A DNA stretch of 64,000 bases from positions 22,185 to 86,184 of the forward strand of contig JALWJZ010000103.1 of the NCBI GenBank assembly GCA_026996855.1, in the 5' to 3' direction. A model generated the notes under the pieces. It had not been told where the DNA came from, searched no databases, and worked only from the letters and a program-made list of their open reading frames with translations. This document shows positions 49,454-57,045 of this stretch, piece after piece. This stretch comes from Anaerolineales bacterium. Lineage in GTDB: Bacteria; Chloroflexota; Anaerolineae; Anaerolineales; DRMV01. Position 1 is the stretch's first letter, and each line of letters starts with the position of its first letter. A program made the position numbers and the translations under genes.

Positions 49454-49472
49454 TACTGTTTCCTCCTCTTTT

Positions 49473-49535
49473 GGCCAATAGGCCTTAACACCCCTTAAGC
49501 CCGGCCTATAGGCCCTGCAGGAAGGCCTATAGGCC
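49473..49535. repeat. Three GGCC(T/A)ATAGGCC palindromes upstream of the ATPase gene
   Basis: 49473-49484 GGCCAATAGGCC; 49503-49514 and 49524-49535 GGCCTATAGGCC. Confidence 0.85.
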
Positions 49536-50081
49536 CTTTCCGCGCGTGCGCACCTGGGCGATGAGGTCCTCCGGTGTTTGCGGCAACGGTGGATGGGCAA
49601 ACAGGGCCTGGGCCAGCATAGCGAAGAAACCCACGGGGTATGCGTACAGAGCAATGGCGGCCAGGGCTTCCAGGTACGATGCCCCGCCAGCGAGCCAATC
49701 CTGTCCGGTGCGAGCCAGGACCGAGCGGTAGAGCATCACACCCAGGGCAATAAGTACGTACAGGGCCAGGCCCTGGGTGATGCGCCAGTACAGGGCCTGG
49801 GGGTTGAACCGTTCCAAACGCCAGGCCAGCCATCCCCCCAGGGCCATGGCCCCCATCATCAGGCCCACCACCGTAGGAGCAAACACGGCTGTAATCAACA
49901 TGACGGCCAATACCCCGGCCATCCAGCGTCGCCGAAGCGTGTCCTGCTGTTGTAGCAACAAAGGTGCGGCCGCGGCCAGGAGCAACCACAGCCGCCAGGC
50001 CTCCAGCACCGCATACACCACAGCCAAAAAACCGTTGAGCACCCAAAGGCCGGGAAGCCACCAGGGATTTGGCATGGTCAT
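49527..50081 (-). CDS. Polytopic membrane protein, hypothetical
   Basis: ~5-6 TM helices; ATGA overlap with upstream gene. Confidence 0.7.
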   Translation of the reverse strand: MTMPNPWWLPGLWVLNGFLAVVYAVLEAWRLWLLLAAAAPLLLQQQDTLRRRWMAGVLAVMLITAVFAPTVVGLMMGAMALGGWLAWRLERFNPQALYWRITQGLALYVLIALGVMLYRSVLARTGQDWLAGGASYLEALAAIALYAYPVGFFAMLAQALFAHPPLPQTPEDLIAQVRTRGKGL

Positions 50082-50995
50082 CCCTCACCATCCCACCAGA
50101 CGAGAGGAGGCCCTAAGTAGCGTGGATGGAAAGACCAAGCCTGACCTCCCCCATCGAAACGTGGGTGCAGCACGGGAACTGGAGCACCTAAATGCTCCTG
50201 ACCAGCGCACCCTGTACCCAAACAAGTGATGGGACCAGGAAAACCTCGACCGGGGTCCCATCCACGACCGGGGTCATGTCCGGACTCACAAGCCAGGCTT
50301 AGGCAGGTATCCACTGGTTCGGATGAGCCGCTTTGGGAACCCCCTCCCAAGGTGGTGTCCAACAGCCACACCCGGACGTAGAACGTCCGAGTTTTACTCT
50401 GCCCGTCCCGCTGGCGGGTATGCACGCGAATTTCATACACGCCGGGGTCCACAGGGAGGAAATGGGCGTGCATCTCCGCAGTCTCGCCCAGCACGTGGTG
50501 TTTCAAAGTCCAGGATGGTTCCGGGTTCTTGGGCTTTGCACCCGGATACCACTGCCCCAGGGTACCCGTAATCCAAGCGCGGCTGGGAGCAGTCAACCGG
50601 ATGTATTCCACATCCAGCGACACGATGTCCGAGCGGTTTTCCCCGCGCCAGCACCCGTTGTTCTTGGCTCCGCCTCGCGCTTTGACCAGGATGGTCACCC
50701 CTTCCCGCTCGGCATCCTGCCCTACCACCACGGGATAAGGCGGTGCCACCCCTTCCAACCACAACGCAGGTTCGTCATAAGTGGGGTCACATGGGGGCGG
50801 AGGCGGCGGGGAATCGTTATTTGTATTGTCGTCATCCTCGCACAGAAAAGCCCAAGGGCCAACACAATCGCGAAAGTCTGTTATACCTGAATCAGGATTA
50901 CCCGGCACACCTGGGTTGAAAACCGGAGGCATGACGCTGGCCATGGAGACCAAGCCCAACAGAGTTAGCACCACCAACCATCGCTTCATGAGCAA
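50078..50995 (-). CDS. Secreted hypothetical protein
   Basis: N-terminal signal peptide MKRWLVVLTLLGLVSMASVM; Ig-like/β-rich body with paired cysteines. Confidence 0.7.
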   Translation of the reverse strand: MLMKRWLVVLTLLGLVSMASVMPPVFNPGVPGNPDSGITDFRDCVGPWAFLCEDDDNTNNDSPPPPPPCDPTYDEPALWLEGVAPPYPVVVGQDAEREGVTILVKARGGAKNNGCWRGENRSDIVSLDVEYIRLTAPSRAWITGTLGQWYPGAKPKNPEPSWTLKHHVLGETAEMHAHFLPVDPGVYEIRVHTRQRDGQSKTRTFYVRVWLLDTTLGGGSQSGSSEPVDTCLSLACESGHDPGRGWDPGRGFPGPITCLGTGCAGQEHLGAPVPVLHPRFDGGGQAWSFHPRYLGPPLVWWDGEG

Positions 50996-51010
50996 CCTCC
51001 CATTTTTGGG

Positions 51011-51090
51011 AATAAAAAAGGCGCACGAACCCTCTCATGGGTTCGTACGCCAATCACTTCGCATTATAGAGCGCCCCTTTGGGGCGTCAA
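51011..51090 (-). promoter_or_regulatory. Promoter (TTGACG-N16-TATAAT) followed by leader hairpin and T-tract
   Basis: Minus strand: TTGACGCCCCAAAGGGGCGCTCTATAATGCGAAGTGATTGGCGTACGAACCCATGAGAGGGTTCGTGCGCCTTTTTTATT. Confidence 0.75.
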
Positions 51091-51208
51091 GGGGCGGGGC
51101 CAAGTTTGGCCCCGCTCAAAAGGCGCTCTCCCATTCCTTTGCGGGCCTGTTCGGCCCGCCCCCTGAGCCAAGGCCCTTTTGGGCCGCAGGCGTGGGGGGC
51201 GAGGCCGG

Positions 51209-51553
51209 TTAGGCCCGCCCATCGCCCGCAGGCCGGTAGGCCGAGGACGACAAAGGCACGGGCTCCCCAAAGAAACTGACATGACGCACCGCTACATAGG
51301 TGCTGGGATTTTCCCCCTGCCATAGGGTAACCAGCCTGCCATAGAGCACTACCTGAATCCGACATGGGCCATAGGCTTCAAAATAGGCTCGTGCCAATTC
51401 CGCACCCCGTCCCATCAGCACCACAGGATGCCGCCCACCCAGATAAGGTTTGCCCGTATCCACATGGGTGCGGAGCGCCAGGCGTCCGTCCACCCTCTCG
51501 AAAACATTGCGAATCTCAAGCCAGCCTTGCAGCACCACCACGTTGTTGCTCAT
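51209..51553 (-). CDS. Single-stranded DNA-binding-like OB-fold protein
   Basis: MSNNVVVLQGWLEIRNVFERVDGRLALRTHVDTGKP...VVLYGRLVTLW. Confidence 0.6.
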   Translation of the reverse strand: MSNNVVVLQGWLEIRNVFERVDGRLALRTHVDTGKPYLGGRHPVVLMGRGAELARAYFEAYGPCRIQVVLYGRLVTLWQGENPSTYVAVRHVSFFGEPVPLSSSAYRPAGDGRA

Positions 51554-52443
51554 AGCGCCACCTCTTCCACGGCCCGGGCCAGGTCCTGGGCCGAGGGTTC
51601 CACGTACCGCCGGGTCGTGTCCAGGCTCTTGTGGCCCAGGATACGAGCCACTTTTTCCAGCGAAACCCCGGCATCCACCAGGGACTTGGCAAATGTGTGC
51701 CGAAGCACGTGAGGGGTGGCTTCTACACCCGCTTCCCGAGCCACGCGAGCCACGGCCCGTTGAACCGTGCGCACGGTCAGACCATCCCGGACCGCCCATA
51801 CTTGATCGCCTTCGATGTCAGCATCACGTCGGGTTGTCTTCCATCGGCGTAACGCATCCCGCGCGGCTTTGTTCAGGGGCACCACCCGCTGCTTGTCCCC
51901 TTTGCCCCGTACCAACAGGTGACCCTTGCGCTCGCCGAGCACGACGTCGGACCACCGCAGGCGAACCACTTCGCCAGCGCGCAAGCCCGTGTTCAGCAGG
52001 AACAGGGTGAGCAGGGCGTCCCGCTCGTACACCACCCACCGAACCGGATACCGCAGCCGGGCCACTTGCAAAATCCGCTCCGCAGCCCGCCGCAGGGCAT
52101 ACCGCTCTCGCTTGTCCAGCCATCGAAGGCCGGGCGGTTGCTCCCGGAGCCCAGGTACCCGTCGCGCGGGGTTTTCGGAAATCCGACCCTGATGCCTGGC
52201 CCAGTCCAGCCAGGCACGTACCGCGGCCAGACGACGGTTCACCGTCGCTGCCCGCAGACCTCGACGCTGAAGCCAATTGCGATATTCCCGCACATCGGAC
52301 GGTGTGACCCTCTCAGGTTCCAGAGTCTCACCGTTGGTATGCTCGAACCAAACGGCAAACTGCTGCAAGTCCCGCACGTAGCCTCCCACAGTCACCGGAC
52401 TGGCCTGGGCGCTGAGATGCCGGGCAAAGTCTTCAAAAGCCAT
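51550..52443 (-). CDS. XerC/D-like tyrosine recombinase
   Basis: LLNTGLRAGEVVRLRW; HVLRHTFAKSLVDAGVSLEKVARILGHKSLDTTRRYV. Confidence 0.93.
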   Translation of the reverse strand: MAFEDFARHLSAQASPVTVGGYVRDLQQFAVWFEHTNGETLEPERVTPSDVREYRNWLQRRGLRAATVNRRLAAVRAWLDWARHQGRISENPARRVPGLREQPPGLRWLDKRERYALRRAAERILQVARLRYPVRWVVYERDALLTLFLLNTGLRAGEVVRLRWSDVVLGERKGHLLVRGKGDKQRVVPLNKAARDALRRWKTTRRDADIEGDQVWAVRDGLTVRTVQRAVARVAREAGVEATPHVLRHTFAKSLVDAGVSLEKVARILGHKSLDTTRRYVEPSAQDLARAVEEVAL

Positions 52444-52470
52444 GGCATCGCCTCCCCGATTGTGGTAAAA

Positions 52471-53505
52471 TCATTGCACGTAAAGCGCCGCATACGGCGA
52501 TTCTGTGTACTTACGCTCACGCAGGGCTTGCGAGGCCGTCCATGCCTCGCTTTCGTCAGGCACCAGCCCCTGGGCCACCAGGGGCTGAAGTTTTTCGCCC
52601 AATACCCCCCACCAGCGCACCAGGTCATAGTGCTCATCCTTCGCCCGCACTTTCCCACGGGCCAGGTTCACCGCTGCGGCCACTGCGGGCTTTGCCAACT
52701 GACCCTCTTGCGCTTCCCGGAAGCACCGCGTGAACTCGGCCAGCACGTCCAGGCCCGTGACGCGGCCCTCGGTCAGGGCTTGCAGCACGGGTTCCCGAAG
52801 TTTTCGACTCGGAACCCCAGCCGCCCGGAGAAACGCGTCCCAGGCTTTGCGCTCGGCTTTGCCAGGAGGCTTTTCCAGGCGAGAAAAATCAAACTCAAAA
52901 TCCTGTGTGTCTCCCCCTCCGTCGCCGAAGGCGGCGAAGCCGCCGAAGGCGACCTCCCTCTCCCTCTCCCCCACACCCCCTCTCCCTCTGGTCTGGTCTA
53001 TATCTGTATCTGGTCTTAATCTGTTCTTCTTCTTATTCTTAAGGCGTGACACTTCTGGGACACCCCTGTGACCATTGCGTGACGCCAGCGTGACATTAGC
53101 GTGACTATCGCGTGACTTTGGCGTGACATTACCGTGACTTTCAACTTCTTCGTCTTCTCCCTTCTCCTCTTCCCGTTCACGCTCGCGCTGACGCCGCTTG
53201 CGTTCGGCCACCTGGGCGCGAGTCACGCGCGCCTGTTCATCCTCATACCGAGCCACCAAAATGCCCTCCTCCCCCACTTCCACAATGCCCGCCTGTACCA
53301 GGGTGTTCAAATGTGATTCAAATTCGTTTTGGGGAAGGCGCAGCATCCAGGCTACTTGCTCTCGCGTGCCTGGTATGAGTCCCCCTTGCTCATACCGAGC
53401 CGCCAGGGCGTAAAGTTTGAAATAAACAGCCTGAACCTCCAACGGCAACATCCCCAGTTGGGGGTCGTCCAGGGCCGAATCAACGTGCATTTTGAACCAT
53501 TTCAT
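52471..53505 (-). CDS. Phage/plasmid replisome-organizer (DnaD-like) replication protein
   Basis: MKWFKMHVDSALDDPQLGMLPLEVQAVYFKLYALAARYEQGGLIPGTREQVAWMLRLP, charged linker, C-terminal domain. Confidence 0.65.
   Translation of the reverse strand: MKWFKMHVDSALDDPQLGMLPLEVQAVYFKLYALAARYEQGGLIPGTREQVAWMLRLPQNEFESHLNTLVQAGIVEVGEEGILVARYEDEQARVTRAQVAERKRRQREREREEEKGEDEEVESHGNVTPKSRDSHANVTLASRNGHRGVPEVSRLKNKKKNRLRPDTDIDQTRGRGGVGEREREVAFGGFAAFGDGGGDTQDFEFDFSRLEKPPGKAERKAWDAFLRAAGVPSRKLREPVLQALTEGRVTGLDVLAEFTRCFREAQEGQLAKPAVAAAVNLARGKVRAKDEHYDLVRWWGVLGEKLQPLVAQGLVPDESEAWTASQALRERKYTESPYAALYVQ
53046..53138. repeat. Iteron-like array: GTGAC every 11 bp within the replication gene
   Basis: GTGAC at 53046, 53068, 53079, 53090, 53101, 53112, 53123, 53134; degenerate GGGAC at 53057. 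Confidence 0.92.
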
Positions 53506-53638
53506 GATTTCCTCCTAACAGTATGATGATTTCCTCAGCGGCCCTCTGAGCGACGGTTTTCCCAAAAAGTCCTGTGATACCTGGAGCGTTTTTTCCTTCG
53601 CTCAGAGGCTTTCCTGTGAGTTTGTCCTATGCGGCAGG

Positions 53639-53700
53639 CTAAGCGTCCACTAAGCGGCGGCTAAGCGTCCACTAAGCGGTGCCGCTTAGGTGCCGCTTAG
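53639..53700. repeat. 11-bp-period CTAAGCG/CGCTTAG array, putative centromere (parS-like)
   Basis: CTAAGCG at 53639, 53650, 53661, 53672; CGCTTAG at 53683, 53694. Confidence 0.92.
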
Positions 53701-54360
53701 GTTGGAAGAAGAACCTCCGATTTTCCAGGAATTGCTCAAGTTCACCTCCACCTGGGTTTCCTGAGTGATGGCCACAACCCGTGGCCGCAGGGTCCAAATA
53801 CCTTTGCGAACTCGTTCCAAGGCCTCCTCCAGCAACGTCACGACCACTTCGCCTATGCGAGCGTTGCCTGCCAACGTGACAATCCGTTGGTGCATCTCCT
53901 TCGACCACCGATAGGCCAGAACCAACGTGATTTTTCGACTCCGCCCTTTAGGCCTGGGAATGTCTCGCTTCCATCCCGGTTCGCGAACGACTTCCACGGT
54001 CATCCTGCGTGCCTTCGGGTTGGAATTGGGCTGTACCTGCAGCTCAATCTCGCCATCCCGAACGGCATCCAAAGCGGCCGACATCAAAGCCTCTGCCACC
54101 TGGTCCGTAGTGGTCATGTAAGCCTCTGCCAGGCCACGAATGGACTCCCGAACGGCCTTTGCGCGGGTCACCAGGTCCTGACCTGAAACCCAGTACGTGT
54201 AGGACTTGTGCCGCCGCTCCCACTCCCGCCGTCGCTTCTTGGGCTTCGCCCGCGGAATCAGGTCCAGGGGCGAGGGCGGGGTGCCCGGAGCATCCGCCGA
54301 CGGCGAATGGCGGTCGGCAGACGGCAATGTCAGGTTCTCGAAGGGGTCACGTCGCGGCAT
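53686..54360 (-). CDS. Putative partition/centromere-binding partner of ParA
   Basis: 224 aa, helical, in the ParA operon and ending in the CTAAGCG array. Confidence 0.45.
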   Translation of the reverse strand: MPRRDPFENLTLPSADRHSPSADAPGTPPSPLDLIPRAKPKKRRREWERRHKSYTYWVSGQDLVTRAKAVRESIRGLAEAYMTTTDQVAEALMSAALDAVRDGEIELQVQPNSNPKARRMTVEVVREPGWKRDIPRPKGRSRKITLVLAYRWSKEMHQRIVTLAGNARIGEVVVTLLEEALERVRKGIWTLRPRVVAITQETQVEVNLSNSWKIGGSSSNLSGT

Positions 54361-54625
54361 GGCTTTCCTCCCAGGGTGGGGTGACTTCGCCCTGGTAGAT
54401 GGGGCAGTCCACGGGAACGCCGCCCAGATACCCATCATCCAGGGCATCGTCCGAAGCGATTTCCGCTTCCCACTCGTCACGGGTGGCCATGCATACAGGG
54501 CGAGGTTCCAACCCTGCTTCTTCCAGGTCTCCGGCCAAGGCTTCTACTTCCCAGAAGTGTCCCTGGGCATCCCGAACCAGGTAAGCCCGGAAAGCGCATT
54601 CCAAACCACATTCCAGCACCTTCAT
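54347..54625 (-). CDS. Small Cys-containing hypothetical protein (CxLECxFRxYL family, paralog A)
   Basis: CGLECAFRAYLVRD...DCPIYQG. Confidence 0.65.
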   Translation of the reverse strand: MKVLECGLECAFRAYLVRDAQGHFWEVEALAGDLEEAGLEPRPVCMATRDEWEAEIASDDALDDGYLGGVPVDCPIYQGEVTPPWEESHAAT

Positions 54626-54645
54626 GGCTACCTCCCGTCACAACG

Positions 54646-55479
54646 TCACAAGTGCTTCATCACAGCATCCACCAGGGCTTGGTACTCCCGCGCGGCCCGG
54701 TGGGTGGGGGCATACTCGAAGACCGTTTTTCCCTCCGCCGCGCACTCCCGCAGCACGGTGCTCCGGTGAATGGGCGGGAGCACCGCGTCCCCGAAGTGCT
54801 GGCGCAGCAGGCTCAGGTTGTGCCGACTCTCCCGGGTGCGTTCGTCGTAGAAGGTGGGCAGCACCCCCAGCAGGCGGCCCGACCATCCTCTTTCCGACAG
54901 CGAAGCCAGGGCGGCCACCATCTTGCTCACGCCGTCCAGGGCCAGGAAGTCCACGGCCGCGGGGATGACGACCAGGTCAGCAGCGAACACGGCCCGTTCC
55001 TGAATGCCGCCCACCGAGGGCGCGGTGTCCAGGACCAGCACGTCGTATCGGGCCACTTCGTAGTGAGTGAGCGTTTCGCAGCTATAGCTGACATCCCCGC
55101 TGACGTACACCTCGCTTCTGCTTGAATGGCTTGACACGAAGGCCGTTTTCAACGCCCGGACAATGGCATCCAGGGGGCGGTTCTCCGCGGACAGCACGAT
55201 CTGGGCCGTGCTGGTGGTGGGGTCGCCGGGGAGGACGTCCAGGTTCTCTCGACCGGTCATGCGCACCCATTGCACCGCCAGGGCCGGATCGGGCAGGGTG
55301 AGCAAGTAGAACGCGCCCGGCTCAGGCCGCATCCCTAAAGACACGGCCACATGACCCTGGGGGTCGAAGTCCACCAGCAGTACCTTCAAGCCTTTCATTG
55401 CCAGGCCGTGGGCAAGATGCACCGCGGTGGTGGTCTTGCCCACACCGCCTTTTTGGTTGGCGACCGTAACGACGTTCAT
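54646..55479 (-). CDS. parA: ParA-family partition ATPase
   Basis: VTVANQKGGVGKTTTAVHLAHGLAMKGLKVLLVDFDPQG. Confidence 0.95.
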   Translation of the reverse strand: MNVVTVANQKGGVGKTTTAVHLAHGLAMKGLKVLLVDFDPQGHVAVSLGMRPEPGAFYLLTLPDPALAVQWVRMTGRENLDVLPGDPTTSTAQIVLSAENRPLDAIVRALKTAFVSSHSSRSEVYVSGDVSYSCETLTHYEVARYDVLVLDTAPSVGGIQERAVFAADLVVIPAAVDFLALDGVSKMVAALASLSERGWSGRLLGVLPTFYDERTRESRHNLSLLRQHFGDAVLPPIHRSTVLRECAAEGKTVFEYAPTHRAAREYQALVDAVMKHL

Positions 55480-55769
55480 GCCAATCCTCTCCTTTTCGCC
55501 CAGGATGGTGGGGGAACGATGGGCAGCCACAACTGCCCCGGAATGTAGCGGGCTTGCAGGCTCAGATGACATTTTTGGCAAAGGGCCACCAGGTTCTCGA
55601 AGGTGCAGTTGGAAGGATTGCCGTCCAGGTGGTGGACGGTCAGGGTATGGCCGCTCTGTGGGTCGTGAGGATGGCCACAATGCTCACAGCGCCATCCCGC
55701 CCGCTCTTTGACACGGGCGGCGATGGTTTCCCAGTCTTCCGGATACCGCGAGCGTGTCCAAGGCATCAT
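55476..55769 (-). CDS. HNH endonuclease
   Basis: CEHCGHPHDPQSGHTLTVHHLDGNPSNCTFENLVALCQKCH. Confidence 0.9.
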   Translation of the reverse strand: MMPWTRSRYPEDWETIAARVKERAGWRCEHCGHPHDPQSGHTLTVHHLDGNPSNCTFENLVALCQKCHLSLQARYIPGQLWLPIVPPPSWAKRRGLA

Positions 55770-55984
55770 TTGCGCTCCCAAAGCTTGGGAATCCCACTCA
55801 AATACGGACACTCTTCCGGGACCTGACTCGCGTCCCAGGTTTTTTCATCTGCGCCGCACACCGACACCCCGGGCGGGGTGGGGGAAAACTCGTATTTCCA
55901 ATCCCGTTTCCAATCCCGCACCTGCAAATAGCGCCGAAAAGGGCACTCCAAATCGCAAAGCATGAACACGCGAGGCAGGCTCAT
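55766..55984 (-). CDS. Small Cys-containing hypothetical protein (CxLECxFRxYL family, paralog B)
   Basis: CDLECPFRRYLQVRD...ECPYLSGIP. Confidence 0.65.
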   Translation of the reverse strand: MSLPRVFMLCDLECPFRRYLQVRDWKRDWKYEFSPTPPGVSVCGADEKTWDASQVPEECPYLSGIPKLWERK

Positions 55985-56331
55985 TTCTTCACCTCCTCTT
56001 CTGTGGCTTCGGTCGCGTCCAGGGCCTGCCGGCGCACTTCCTCCAACAAGGCCTGGGGAATGGTGAGCGGTGCGTCCCCCCGTTTTCGGCGTTCTTCGTT
56101 GAGGCGCTGGTACAAACGGAGGCGCGCTTCGGGGGAAAGGCGCAATTCGCTTTCCAGGACCTGGAGTTGCTCGCGTAGCCGCTGAATGTTCTCCAGCAGC
56201 ACCTGGCACGCATGGCAGGATGCCAGATGTCGTTGCACCTCTTCCACGTCCGGCTTGGGCAGGGTCCCTTCCACATAGGCCATCAAACGGTCCAACCAGC
56301 GTTCCAGATGTTCTCGGGTCTCTCGGGTCAT
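55981..56331 (-). CDS. zf-HC2/anti-sigma-like zinc-finger protein
   Basis: LMAYVEGTLPKPDVEEVQRHLASCHACQVLLE. Confidence 0.75.
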   Translation of the reverse strand: MTRETREHLERWLDRLMAYVEGTLPKPDVEEVQRHLASCHACQVLLENIQRLREQLQVLESELRLSPEARLRLYQRLNEERRKRGDAPLTIPQALLEEVRRQALDATEATEEEVKK

Positions 56332-56345
56332 GGCATCCTCCCTCC

Positions 56346-56843
56346 CTACGGCATCGGCGTGGCCGTGGCGGGCCACTTCGGTGGCAGGTCCAGGGTGGGC
56401 ACCCAGCCCGGAGTGGGTGGCGTCTCCGGAGACACCGGGCACAGGTACCGTAGGTTCACCCAACCCTCGGTGGGCATATGAATCCACACCCAATGTCCCC
56501 CGTCGTGAGTCACCGTCTCCGTGGGGGAGACAAAGACCACTTCCCTCTCACGCAAAAAATCCTGCACCCAGCACTCGGTGCCAGGGCAGGAACGCACGTT
56601 CAACATCCCCAGTTCCCAGCCCGTGCACACCTGCATGACGGACCCGGCCTGGGGCGAAATTCCCGTGTTAACCGCGGTTGCAATGGAACCCGTCGGCGCG
56701 GGAGGAGGGGAGGGGGCGGCGACCCCCGAAGAGGCCGCCGCCGTAGGGAGGTGGGGCGATGGTGTCTCGATTGTAGCCGTAGGGGAAGGCGTGGAGAAGA
56801 CGGGTGCCAACTGCTGCCAGTTGCAGGCCAAAAGCAGCGCCAT
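56346..56843 (-). CDS. Secreted bacterial SH3-domain protein
   Basis: MALLLAC lipobox-like, Pro/Ser/Thr linker, LGMLNVRSCPGTECWVQDFLREREVVFV...WVNLRYLC. Confidence 0.75.
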   Translation of the reverse strand: MALLLACNWQQLAPVFSTPSPTATIETPSPHLPTAAASSGVAAPSPPPAPTGSIATAVNTGISPQAGSVMQVCTGWELGMLNVRSCPGTECWVQDFLREREVVFVSPTETVTHDGGHWVWIHMPTEGWVNLRYLCPVSPETPPTPGWVPTLDLPPKWPATATPMP

Positions 56844-57031
56844 CAGCGCCAGCGCCCACGCAAGAGGACTAGGGCGCGACCATCGTCCACGTTGCCCACT
56901 TCCACGGGTACGCCGGCCTCTTCCAAGGCTTTCAGCGCCGAGACCACCAGGGCCACGGCTTCCTCGCGAGTCGGCGGCCGCGACCGGCCACGGCGAGCGA
57001 CCCGAACCGAGGGCGCGAGCAGCCGTCCCAA
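56843..57031 (-). CDS. Small hypothetical protein
   Basis: 62 aa, TGATG overlap with downstream gene. Confidence 0.55.
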   Translation of the reverse strand: MGRLLAPSVRVARRGRSRPPTREEAVALVVSALKALEEAGVPVEVGNVDDGRALVLLRGRWR

Positions 57032-57045
57032 AACCGGCCATCCCT

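Noticed and set aside
53046-53138. Possible CRISPR or coding-only repeat
   Set aside because: 11-bp spacing is too short for CRISPR; DNA phasing is stricter than the encoded peptide requires
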